Source: Chryseobacterium sp. UBA6632
GTDB taxonomy: Bacteria; Bacteroidota; Bacteroidia; Flavobacteriales; Weeksellaceae
Direction of reading: 5' to 3'
Assembly (NCBI GenBank): GCA_002455915.1
Contig: DKLU01000077.1
Coordinates: 1-14,674 of the forward strand
DNA: 14,674 nucleotides
A program made the translations under genes and the position numbers. The notes under the pieces are model-generated. The model searched no databases. It saw only the letters and a list, made by a program, of their open reading frames with translations, and had not been told where the DNA came from. This document shows, in pieces, positions 1 to 7,155 of the stretch (positions are counted from its first letter, which is position 1; every line of letters starts with the position of its first letter).

Positions 1-30
1 TATAAATAAAAATATTTCAACAAAAAGTGA

Positions 31-58
31 TTGAAATTAAATTTTTTTTATAAATTTG
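31..58 (+). promoter_or_regulatory. Bacteroidota-type promoter (TTG-N17-TAAATTTG)
   Basis: TTG at 31-33 is followed after 17 bases by TAAATTTG at 51-58. This matches the flavobacterial primary sigma consensus (-33 TTG, -7 TAnnTTTG) with spacing in the usual range. Transcription would start roughly at 63-66, just before the ATG codons at 73 and 76, giving a very short leader. It probably drives the T6SS operon that follows, because the downstream genes overlap or lie a few bases apart. The match is seen directly; promoter activity is inferred. Confidence 0.6.
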
Positions 59-72
59 TCCCATACACACCG

Positions 73-726
73 ATGATGAAATATTTAACTAATAACACTA
101 CTTTAACTGTAGTTTTTTTACTACTCACTTTTACAGTTTCATGTAACAGCAAGAAATACATTTTAGATATTCCATACAACTATCCGTCTGATCAATTAGA
201 TGATAATTCGCATGCTCAGAAAGGGATTGGTGAAAATTATTCTATTGTTGATGATAATAAAGAGAATTTAAGTGATGAACAATTAAGAATTAAAGAAAAA
301 TATTCTATAATTCTGAAAGTTATGCCTAAAGAAATTAATAATTATCAATTCTACGGATATATCGATCAATGGTTGGGAACACCTTATAAGTCTCAAAAAT
401 TAGAAGAAAAAGTAGGCGTAGACTGTTCATATTTTGTGCAGGCATTATACAGTGATGTATTTAAAGTTACCTTTCCGAAAACGCCGGATGGTATTTTCAG
501 ATCAAAATCGATTCAGCTTTTTACGGGAAGAACGTTTTTACGCGAAGGAGATATACTTTTTTTCAGGTATGACAAGTATCGTCCGATTTCAGATGTCGGA
601 ATTTATCTGCATAACGACCGTATTTTGGCGTGTACTGCAGATGGTTTGAATATTTACAATTTCAATGATGAATATTTTCAGTTGAGATATGTGGCAGCAG
701 GAAGATTGAAACCTACAAATAATTAA
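73..726 (+). CDS. NlpC/P60-like lipoprotein at head of T6SS operon
   Basis: Putative cell-wall-associated lipoprotein of 217 residues. The frame is open from a TTG at 31, but that codon is the -33 element of the promoter, so ATG 73 (or the adjacent ATG 76) is the better start. It then begins with a hydrophobic signal peptide ending in a lipobox (TVSC, Cys24). The C-terminal half resembles NlpC/P60 (C40) peptidases: GTPY near residue 101, DCSYF with the nucleophile Cys118, a REGDILFF block, and DVGIYL around residues 174-179. In active family members the last motif reads HVGIYL. Here the catalytic His is Asp174, and no His appears at the second usual position, so activity is doubtful. The gene ends 2 bases before tssG, which suggests a role in anchoring or passing the secretion apparatus through peptidoglycan. 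This is inference; it could also be an unrecognised membrane-complex subunit. Confidence 0.75.
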   Translation: MMKYLTNNTTLTVVFLLLTFTVSCNSKKYILDIPYNYPSDQLDDNSHAQKGIGENYSIVDDNKENLSDEQLRIKEKYSIILKVMPKEINNYQFYGYIDQWLGTPYKSQKLEEKVGVDCSYFVQALYSDVFKVTFPKTPDGIFRSKSIQLFTGRTFLREGDILFFRYDKYRPISDVGIYLHNDRILACTADGLNIYNFNDEYFQLRYVAAGRLKPTNN

Positions 727-728
727 TT

Positions 729-1664
729 ATGGAAAGGCTTATAGATCTTGCGCGTCATATCACTTCTTTAAAACATGATATTCGTGCAGAGGTTGTTATC
801 AATGATTTGCTGAAAAATAAAGATATTTCTGAGGCGGAATATGTGGTTTCTAAAGACGGACAGTTTTCCAGAGCGTATCGATTTGATATTCTGGATGCGG
901 AGATTACAGATTATGATTTTGATGCGACACAGGTTTTAGAAATTGCACTTTCGAGAGATAGCCTTTATGATATGCTACCGGAAGGTTTGGTACATAATGT
1001 AAGAAATGATACTCCTCAGAAAGATGTGGATGTTATGATTCGCGAGCATCGAAACCAGAAGAAGCAACAGAAAGGAGCGCGAACTTTTTTTCAGCCTTTT
1101 GAAAATGAAATTTTTACGTACGGCGTTGCGATTGAAGGTTTTGAAAGACAGTTTTTATCAAATTTAAATGGCGCTTTGGCAGCCGATATGTTTTATGATT
1201 TTTGGGGAATAAGCAAAGATTTTCCTAAAATGTTGATCTCTAAATTCATACGGGTATTGCCTTTCGCTTATAAAATTGTGGGAGACATACCGTTGGCTTG
1301 TGAAATTTTGGCCAATCTTCTGGAGGAAGTGGTGGTGGTAAATAATAAAACCCATCAAAAATATACCGATAAAGATGAAAGCATAATATTGGGAGACAGC
1401 AGGCTGGGGCTGGATTTTATTACCGGAAACAGCTATGATGATTATTCCAATCATTTTAATATACAAATAGGACCATTGAAAAACTCAAATTTTGTTGATT
1501 ATATCCATGACGGTAAAAAGAAAAAGTTCCTGGATCTGTTTTACGAATACTTTTTCCCCATAGAAGTAGAAATAGATACAGTGATTCTTTTACCCGAAGA
1601 GAAACAAAAATTTGAATTTACCAATGAAGAAAGTTCAGTTTTAGGATATAACACAAGAATATGA
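729..1664 (+). CDS. tssG: T6SS baseplate protein TssG
   Basis: TssG is a baseplate wedge component that works with TssE, TssF and TssK at the cytoplasmic face of the inner membrane. The product is 311 residues, close to the family's usual ~330. The diagnostic part is the C-terminal half: an LGDSRLGLDFITG segment near residues 220-233, followed by FNIQIGPL and a ...FVDYIHDG...FYEYF stretch. This matches the LG..lG....d....f.i.lGPL pattern of the family. An FFQPFENEIF motif near residue 120 fits the conserved N-terminal region. There is no signal peptide or membrane segment. The stop codon overlaps the next ATG (ATGA), so translational coupling with tssN is likely. Confidence 0.88.
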   Translation: MERLIDLARHITSLKHDIRAEVVINDLLKNKDISEAEYVVSKDGQFSRAYRFDILDAEITDYDFDATQVLEIALSRDSLYDMLPEGLVHNVRNDTPQKDVDVMIREHRNQKKQQKGARTFFQPFENEIFTYGVAIEGFERQFLSNLNGALAADMFYDFWGISKDFPKMLISKFIRVLPFAYKIVGDIPLACEILANLLEEVVVVNNKTHQKYTDKDESIILGDSRLGLDFITGNSYDDYSNHFNIQIGPLKNSNFVDYIHDGKKKKFLDLFYEYFFPIEVEIDTVILLPEEKQKFEFTNEESSVLGYNTRI

Positions 1665-2689
1665 TGCAATTGAAAAAATATTTTATCAACCTTTTAGAAC
1701 CGCAGGTTTTGGCTGCGAGTGTAATTCTTTTGGCGATTATCATCATCCTTACCATGATTTTCTCCCAAAAGACCTCCGAGTTTAAGCAAAAATATAAAGC
1801 GAAATTTTATATTTATTGTTTCTCTATGGCATTTGTTTATTCCGTGATTGCCTTTTTAGGATACAATAAATTGTTCCTTGATAATAATTTGTATGAATTT
1901 ATTTTTTATCAGATAAGTTCATTGTTGATGGGCATTATCCATTGCATAATGTACCGTTCTTATTTCAACAAATTCGGAGATAATAATTCAGGAAAAGAAT
2001 ATTTGTTTGCCTTATTGACGATAACATATTCTGTGATTCCGTTTATGTTAATTTATACATTTTTAAACGGAGTCGATTTTATGTTTCTGATGTTGGGGCA
2101 TTACATCATATTCTTTATTCCGACGTTTTTGAACGATACATTTACTAAAGCGATGGCCATTCCGCCGAAAATTTATAAAACATGGAAGTTTCCTGATGAT
2201 TACGAACAGGATTCAGGGCTGGAAGAACATGAATGGAGAAATACGATATTGCTTACCTATATGATGGATAAAGATAAAAATGCGACTAAATATGGGGTTT
2301 ATCGGGCTAAAGGGCCTACCCGAATAGATTTTGGCCGACTCTTTTACAACTTCATTATGGATTATAACGATAAGCATCCGGATGATGAAATTCAGATTAA
2401 AGACGAAAATGGTTTGTTCAACTGGGTCTTTTTCCTTCAGCCTAAATGGTATGAAAGTACAAAATATATCGATCCGGAACTTACTCTTTATATGAATGGA
2501 ATTGAGGAAAATAGTGTGATTTTCTGTATGCGTACCGAGCAGGTGATGGGGCAGGATAAAAGCAGAGATAAAAAGGATGCAGATTATGAATATACAAAGG
2601 AAAAAGATGGGGCAAATACTCAAAAATCTAAGGAAAAGGCAAAGGATGAAAAAGAGGTGATAACAGAAGATGTTCATTATGAGCCTTAA
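1661..2689 (+). CDS. tssN: T6SS membrane-complex protein TssN
   Basis: Integral inner-membrane protein of 342 residues. The N-terminal half has about five hydrophobic segments (roughly residues 12-34, 48-69, 80-100, 113-135 and 138-157). A soluble domain follows from about residue 170, with a highly charged Lys/Glu/Asp-rich tail after residue 295. This architecture and the position beside tssG match TssN, the Bacteroidota-specific subunit known to link the TssNQOPR membrane complex to the baseplate. The soluble C-terminal half is therefore expected on the cytoplasmic side. It starts within the tssG stop (ATGA overlap), and its 3' end overlaps the next gene. Identification rests on topology, context and recognition rather than a catalytic motif. 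Confidence 0.82.
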   Translation: MMQLKKYFINLLEPQVLAASVILLAIIIILTMIFSQKTSEFKQKYKAKFYIYCFSMAFVYSVIAFLGYNKLFLDNNLYEFIFYQISSLLMGIIHCIMYRSYFNKFGDNNSGKEYLFALLTITYSVIPFMLIYTFLNGVDFMFLMLGHYIIFFIPTFLNDTFTKAMAIPPKIYKTWKFPDDYEQDSGLEEHEWRNTILLTYMMDKDKNATKYGVYRAKGPTRIDFGRLFYNFIMDYNDKHPDDEIQIKDENGLFNWVFFLQPKWYESTKYIDPELTLYMNGIEENSVIFCMRTEQVMGQDKSRDKKDADYEYTKEKDGANTQKSKEKAKDEKEVITEDVHYEP

Positions 2690-3695
2690 TTATAAAACAT
2701 GCAGGATACCCATGGGGAAAGTCACCTTAGGTGAACTTACAGAACATTTCAAGCTGGATCCTGCAGAATTGAGATGGTTTCATAATAAATATTGCCCTGT
2801 GGAAGATCTTATAGATCCTGATATACAGCCGCATGTAGAGATTATTTATATTCCGGTTCCGGGTACAGAAACGGGGTATTATAGAAATAAGAAACAAAAT
2901 AAACCGTATTACAGAACGCCAAATGTACTGGACAATAGTAAAAAATTTGAAAGAATATATGGCATTGTACAAACGGTACAAAATAATGCAGGTGAAAAGC
3001 AGCAGATGCATTATAGCATGAATGTGAAAAAAAGTGAGCGTTCTAAATTAATGCTGATGAGAAGATCGGTGTATCTTAATCAAAAAAGACCCGATTTGAC
3101 AATGGAAAGAATAGCAGATGAGGTGGGAAGTATTTTTTATCCGATGCACTTGGAACTCTATGAAAGCGGAAGATTGAAGCATCTAGATAATTTTTCTGAG
3201 ATACAGAACAGATGGGAAACAAAAAAGAAAAAACTTACCTCTTATTATAAAGGTGAAATAGTAGAAAAATTGATTGAAAACCTAGACCAGCAATTAGAAT
3301 TCCGAGGGAAAACGCAGCGCGGAATTTTAGACAGCCTGTTCTTTGTATTGTATTTTTTTCCTCTGTATGAAAAGTTTGAAAAAGATCATACCTATTCGTT
3401 TAAAACAGCAATTCCTGTTTTTCCGAAAGAGCAACACATAGGGTTTGATATTAAACTGACCATCTATGAAGAGGTCACAGAAGAAGGGAAATTTAAGATT
3501 TCCGTAAAAGGAAAGCACATAGATGCTGAAAATGAAGAGAAAACAGAATATGAAAAAATATCAGGCAATCTGGATTTTACATATTTGCTAAATGCTGCGG
3601 ATAACAGTATTTCAAGCATTTGGGGAACGATAGATCTTAATAAGGCAGGAAACCGTAAAAGCATATCTTTTGAATGCTATGAAACGGAGGAATAA
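2679..3695 (+). CDS. LysM-like domain protein of T6SS locus
   Basis: Soluble protein of 338 residues without a signal peptide or membrane helix. The N-terminus (about residues 12-55) reads like a LysM module: VTLGELTEHF..D..ELRWFHNKYC, ending in IIYIPVP. It has the two-helix, Asn-containing core and a terminal isoleucine-proline strand. The middle is helical and charged; the C-terminal ~100 residues look beta-rich and acidic. Because it appears cytoplasmic, the LysM-like fold is unlikely to bind peptidoglycan. LysM-type domains also occur in baseplate-hub adaptors of contractile phages and related injection systems, so a hub, spike or cargo adaptor role is possible. The next gene encodes a PAAR-like protein, which fits. 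ATG 2679 is chosen; ATG 2670, three codons upstream, is an alternative. Either start overlaps the tssN end. Precise function is not recognised. Confidence 0.72.
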   Translation: MSLNYKTCRIPMGKVTLGELTEHFKLDPAELRWFHNKYCPVEDLIDPDIQPHVEIIYIPVPGTETGYYRNKKQNKPYYRTPNVLDNSKKFERIYGIVQTVQNNAGEKQQMHYSMNVKKSERSKLMLMRRSVYLNQKRPDLTMERIADEVGSIFYPMHLELYESGRLKHLDNFSEIQNRWETKKKKLTSYYKGEIVEKLIENLDQQLEFRGKTQRGILDSLFFVLYFFPLYEKFEKDHTYSFKTAIPVFPKEQHIGFDIKLTIYEEVTEEGKFKISVKGKHIDAENEEKTEYEKISGNLDFTYLLNAADNSISSIWGTIDLNKAGNRKSISFECYETEE

Positions 3696-3732
3696 AATTG
3701 ATTAATGACGTACAATAATTGAAACGAAAAGT

Positions 3733-3978
3733 ATGAGCGAAAAACATCTTGTTTGCCAAGGCGCAACCTGCAAATGTAATTTTGGGACTACACCAGATAC
3801 CCTGAAGGTGAAGACCCAAAGCAAACGCTACATCAATGATAAGGATGGAAAGAAAAAGTTGACCGCCACCCATAAAGATATCGGGAAAACATTCGAGAAA
3901 AATACCTTCGGGAATTGTTCTAAAATGAACAACAATCCCTGTCAGGCAGTGGTAACGGAATGGAGCGGCTATCCTTAA
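3733..3978 (+). CDS. DUF4280 PAAR-like protein, short or frameshifted
   Basis: The 81-residue product matches the N-terminal part of DUF4280 proteins, a PAAR-like family associated with T6SS and other contractile injection systems in Bacteroidota. PAAR proteins sharpen the VgrG spike and carry effectors. Visible family features are LVCQGATCKCNFG (Cys8, Cys13, Cys15), a YINDKD stretch, FEKNTFGNC (Cys62) and MNNNPCQ (Cys70), then VVTEWSG. As I recall the family, full members run to about 120 residues or more and continue with a second half containing a GG-x-LLEDSKATCP-type segment. That half is absent: the frame hits TAA right after SGYP. An open, protein-like stretch continues in the +1 frame (see 3956-4294). 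The start has an A-rich leader (GAAACGAAAAGT) typical of this locus. Either a recent frameshift or a truncated remnant is likely. Confidence 0.75.
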   Translation: MSEKHLVCQGATCKCNFGTTPDTLKVKTQSKRYINDKDGKKKLTATHKDIGKTFEKNTFGNCSKMNNNPCQAVVTEWSGYP

Positions 3979-4294
3979 AAAATACAGCTTTGAAGGGGGA
4001 AAACCTTTGCAGTTTATAGAGCCGCAAATTTATAAGGAACCCTTGTTCAAGTATGAAAAAGGAAGTCATGATGCAGCAGAGTATATTATTGAATATAAAA
4101 AAAGATTTATGGAAAAGCAGGCGAAACTGGATGCAGAAATTGCAAAGAATAATGAAATATTGAAGTTTCTTCGGTTATATTATCTCCATTGGAATGCAAC
4201 GTATGGATCTCCTGCAGAAGCTAAAGGAACATGGCTGTCTGGAAAGAATCATCCGAATTTTGAAAACGGAAAAAGAAAAAGAAATGTACACTAA
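3956..4294 (+). pseudogene. Out-of-frame continuation of PAAR-like gene (putative effector remnant)
   Basis: After the DUF4280 stop, the +1 frame is open from 3956 to the TAA at 4292-4294. It begins protein-like at LKKYSFEGGKPL, which could continue the PAAR-like domain (family members have a GGK-like turn there). No plausible ATG lies near its beginning: only a TTG at 4007 and an ATG at 4109, well inside the coding-like stretch. A single-base difference in the CCTT preceding the A-run at 3973-3976 would join the two frames into one product of about 186 residues. The region is helical and charged (EYIIEYKKRF, then KLDAEIAKNNEILKFLRLYY), with an Arg/Lys-rich end. It overlaps the downstream lipoprotein start by 11 bases, an arrangement common for effector-immunity pairs. 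I recognise no toxin domain. It could be a separate TTG-initiated gene. Confidence 0.5.
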
Positions 4295-5351
4295 GTTAAA
4301 ATGGCTGTGTGTCCTGCTAATACTAGTGATACAAGGATGCGAAAAAAATAAAGTCATGGAAAAGCAAGAAAATACAAAATATAATTATGGGGTAACAGTA
4401 ACTGCTCCCAAAGGATATCCTATTGAAGTACATGAGGGTTGGTTACAAGATGATAGAAAACAATTTATCTGTGCTATGCCTAAAGCGGGTTTTACAACAG
4501 GAAGTTGGATAGTGGATGGAGCTGAGGCAGGTCAAGGAGGGAGTACTATTCCATATCATCTTAATCTTACCTATGTAGCGTATGCGGAAAAAAAATTCTA
4601 TACGGTAGATGCTGATCTTCCAGCGACTAAAATACTGGAAGCGTTCAGAAAAGGTTTTACAATACAAGGAACAGACTTAGTTGCAGATCATTTGTATAAT
4701 TCAGTGCATGGTACTTATGAGACTTTGACTATAGGAGCTGCCCCAGGGGGAGTTATTGTGGTTTGGCTATCAGGAAATCATAACAGAGTTGAGATTTGTC
4801 GACTTCAGGCGAAAGTGGTTTATGTAGATAAGAATGATTTCATACCTCACCCTAATCCTGATGAAAGTCAGCAGGAATTTTTTGATATAGGATTTAAATA
4901 TGCTGTTCCTGATAGTATTCAAAAAAGGATTAAAGAAAGAGGTATTTCTTATGGTCTTTGGGATAAGTATCGAGAAAGATTTAATTATCGTTTTGTTTTT
5001 AAACCTTATGATGGCAAAGATGTGATTTTGACAAATTTTATTACTTACTATAATGGAGAAAAAGATTTTTTTTTACAACCTGAAGAGATTGCAAAAGGGC
5101 AATATGTAGAAAAAGCAATTCCCTATAAAACAGAACCAATGTTTAAAATATATAATACCGAGATCACCTTCAACGATCAGGAAATGTTAAAGGTTTTCGG
5201 AGATTTTAAAAAGAATGATCCCGGAAAACCAATGGATATTATTATAAAACCCACCTTTCAGTATAATGATATGAAAGTCTCGGTAAAATGTGGTGATAAA
5301 GAAATTCCTTTAGAGAAATATAAAGTAGAAGGAGTTTGGAGTAATGATTAA
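4284..5351 (+). CDS. DUF2931-family lipoprotein
   Basis: Lipoprotein of 355 residues. The frame is open from 4194, but ATG 4284 yields a proper lipoprotein signal: MYTKLKW, a hydrophobic stretch and a lipobox VIQGC with Cys at residue 19. The mature part matches, from recognition, the DUF2931 family seen in Bacteroidota. Typical segments are APKGYPIEVHEGWL, AEAGQGGSTIP, LNLTYVAYAEKKFY, LTIGAAPGGVIVVWLSG, RVEICRLQAK, GLWDKYRERF and a C-terminal MKVSVKCGDKEIPL. The family has no assigned biochemical function. Its gene overlaps the end of the putative PAAR-linked effector remnant by 11 bases and sits inside a T6SS operon, so a periplasm-facing immunity lipoprotein is plausible. That role is inference; a structural or accessory lipoprotein role is possible. 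Confidence 0.78.
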   Translation: MYTKLKWLCVLLILVIQGCEKNKVMEKQENTKYNYGVTVTAPKGYPIEVHEGWLQDDRKQFICAMPKAGFTTGSWIVDGAEAGQGGSTIPYHLNLTYVAYAEKKFYTVDADLPATKILEAFRKGFTIQGTDLVADHLYNSVHGTYETLTIGAAPGGVIVVWLSGNHNRVEICRLQAKVVYVDKNDFIPHPNPDESQQEFFDIGFKYAVPDSIQKRIKERGISYGLWDKYRERFNYRFVFKPYDGKDVILTNFITYYNGEKDFFLQPEEIAKGQYVEKAIPYKTEPMFKIYNTEITFNDQEMLKVFGDFKKNDPGKPMDIIIKPTFQYNDMKVSVKCGDKEIPLEKYKVEGVWSND

Positions 5352-5379
5352 ATAATAACTAGAAAATACAATAAACACA

Positions 5380-5583
5380 ATGAAACAAGCAACATTATTA
5401 GCAATAATAAGTATTATTTTCAAAATATTGATTTATATAATTGCTTTTGCTTTAGAATTTATAAACCGTGAATTTATAGCATCTTTTCTTTATCAAATTT
5501 TTGATTTTTTTAGCGTGTTATCTTATGCTGGTTTACTTCCATTTTTTATTAAACTTTATAAAAAGCAAAGTGATGAAATTTAA
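5380..5583 (+). CDS. Small two-helix membrane protein
   Basis: The 67-residue product is almost entirely hydrophobic. One membrane helix spans about residues 5-27 (ATLLAIISIIFKILIYIIAF), a second about residues 36-60, and a short charged tail ends in KKQSDEI. The ATG at 5380 follows an A-rich leader after the DUF2931 gene, and the 3' end overlaps the next small gene by 11 bases. I do not recognise a family. Position after a candidate immunity lipoprotein suggests membership of the same cargo islet. AT content looks higher than in the flanking structural genes. Confidence 0.55.
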   Translation: MKQATLLAIISIIFKILIYIIAFALEFINREFIASFLYQIFDFFSVLSYAGLLPFFIKLYKKQSDEI

Positions 5584-5911
5584 TGAAATGTTTGATATCA
5601 AAGAATCTGAAAAAGAACTGCCTCAAAAAAAGGAAGAAATGGATGTCGGAAAAAATATAATGATACGCTTAGGAGTTTTGATAGGAGCAATTATATTATT
5701 TTTTGTTGTATTGTCAATAATGGATAAACATTCCGGTGCATTAGGTGCACTTTATCTGAGTATGTATTTTTATGGAATATGGCTTATTTACATGGTTTTG
5801 GAGACCGTCGTATGGTATGTTTTGAAGAAAAATGAACAAGGCACTGCTAATTTAATTGTGATAATAATATTGGTTCTACTATCTGCATTAACCTTATATA
5901 ATTTTGCTTGA
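5573..5911 (+). CDS. Small three-helix membrane protein
   Basis: The frame extends back to an ATG at 5501, but ATG 5573 (MKFNEMFDI) is preferred because it gives a charged N-terminus and only an 11-base overlap with the preceding gene. ATG 5588 is a further option. The resulting 112-residue product has a charged cytoplasm-like N-terminal segment (about 1-28). Three predicted membrane helices follow (about 30-50, 57-80 and 92-111), with KKNEQ separating the last two. No family is recognised. It is the last gene before tssK and is separated from it by 58 bases of A-rich DNA. A role as a membrane-located immunity or accessory protein is conceivable but unproven. Confidence 0.55.
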   Translation: MKFNEMFDIKESEKELPQKKEEMDVGKNIMIRLGVLIGAIILFFVVLSIMDKHSGALGALYLSMYFYGIWLIYMVLETVVWYVLKKNEQGTANLIVIIILVLLSALTLYNFA

Positions 5912-5969
5912 TTTTTAGAAATAAAACAAAAATAACCCTCAATAAAAAAATAAAACAAAAAACAATCCA

Positions 5970-7130
5970 ATGATAGAAAAGTTAAACCATTTCCCAGTCA
6001 ACTGGATAGACGGGATGAAAATAAATAAAAACCACTTCATCGATGTTCAGAATTTTGTAAACGATGCGGTGAGAGATTCTGTGGGAGTGCATACCTCAAT
6101 GATTAATTACGGGCTGTTGCCTGTGGAAGATTCTATTAAAATGAGTCTTATTATTGATAATCATAAGTTGTTGAGAATAAGGGTGGATGAATGCCATGCC
6201 ATTACGCCCAGCGGATCACGAATCGATATTGGGCAGGGAACTTCAGAGTCCATTAATTTATCGATTCCTTATCCGGAAGCGACTTACGAGATTAAAGACA
6301 ACGAAACCATGACGCTGTTGGCGTGTCTTTCGGTCAATCACTTTAAAAGAACACCTTTTGGAGAGCCCGATCCGGAAGAAAATCCACCGCGTTATCCGTT
6401 TACGCAGCCGGAATATTCTCTGAATCTTGTTCCTGAAAAGGAGTTGAAAAATATGTTAGGCTTCGGAATTAACTATTTAACCATAGGTAAAATCTTGGTG
6501 AATGCCGGAGAATCAAGGATTGATGACAATTATATTCCGCCATGTGTTACGGTTTCTGCGCATCAAAAGTTGAGAGATTTATACGGTCAAATCGATAATT
6601 TTTTTGGTCAGATTGAATTGTATGCGGTTCAGATTGAGCAAAAAATTCATCTGAAAAAGCAATCCAATGCTTTAGCCTTGATGATGCAGTCTCTCGCAGA
6701 CAAAACGTTGAATTATCTGGGGTTGGAAATCAACAAATTTCGTTGGATGTCGCCTCATGTTTCGCCCGCACAGATGCTGCTTTCCGTGGTGGCGATGGCG
6801 AGAGTGCTGAAGAATTTTATTGATTCAAGATCAGGAGCAGGAAAAGAGGAGTTATTGAATTATTTTGCTGAATGGTGCAACGTAAGTCAGGGACATTTTG
6901 AAACGATTTTTTCGGAGGTCATTAATGCAGAATACAATCATAACCAAATTGATATGGCTGTTGCTAAGATCACAAGATTTATGAAAACGCTTGAAGAATT
7001 GTTCTCGGTGCTTAACCGTCTTGATTATATTGGTAAAAAACGCGACGGAAGTATTTTCGTATCAGAAAATACAGACGATAGAGATTCTGTAATTCATGCA
7101 AAACGAAGCAGAACTTTTCTTGCAGATTAA
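5970..7130 (+). CDS. tssK: T6SS baseplate protein TssK
   Basis: TssK is the trimeric baseplate adaptor that joins the TssEFG wedges to the membrane complex. The product has 386 residues, somewhat shorter than proteobacterial TssK (~440). The N-terminus carries the family's opening pattern, a VNWIDGMKINKNHF-type motif (W.eG......HF). A beta-rich region follows, with a VDECHAITPSGSRIDIG segment near residues 70-86. A helical middle around residues 210-330 and a small C-terminal domain complete it. There is no signal peptide. It follows the cargo-like islet and directly precedes tssO, so structural genes resume here. The start ATG is preceded by an A-rich, Shine-Dalgarno-less leader. Confidence 0.85.
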   Translation: MIEKLNHFPVNWIDGMKINKNHFIDVQNFVNDAVRDSVGVHTSMINYGLLPVEDSIKMSLIIDNHKLLRIRVDECHAITPSGSRIDIGQGTSESINLSIPYPEATYEIKDNETMTLLACLSVNHFKRTPFGEPDPEENPPRYPFTQPEYSLNLVPEKELKNMLGFGINYLTIGKILVNAGESRIDDNYIPPCVTVSAHQKLRDLYGQIDNFFGQIELYAVQIEQKIHLKKQSNALALMMQSLADKTLNYLGLEINKFRWMSPHVSPAQMLLSVVAMARVLKNFIDSRSGAGKEELLNYFAEWCNVSQGHFETIFSEVINAEYNHNQIDMAVAKITRFMKTLEELFSVLNRLDYIGKKRDGSIFVSENTDDRDSVIHAKRSRTFLAD

Positions 7131-7155
7131 TAACTTATAAAACACAAATCTAAAT

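Noticed and set aside
434..649. 71-codon + strand ORF inside the NlpC/P60-like gene
   Set aside because: It lies wholly inside a recognised domain in another frame and has no independent features.
1164..1466. 100-codon reverse-strand ORF within tssG
   Set aside because: It is antisense to a well-supported gene, has a hydrophobic low-complexity product typical of the shadow of AT-rich coding DNA, and matches no family.
2213..2677. 154-codon reverse-strand ORF within tssN
   Set aside because: It is the antisense of the charged Lys/Glu/Asp region of tssN, which produces Phe/Ile/Leu-rich nonsense. No support for expression.
4194..4283. N-terminal extension of the DUF2931 lipoprotein frame
   Set aside because: Starting upstream would bury the lipoprotein signal peptide internally; ATG 4284 gives a canonical signal and lipobox.
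5912..5969. Near-repeat of an AATAAAACAAAAA-type word, possibly a direct repeat or attachment site
   Set aside because: It is A-rich low-complexity DNA like many leaders in this window; two short A/C words are expected by chance and no mobile-element gene is near.
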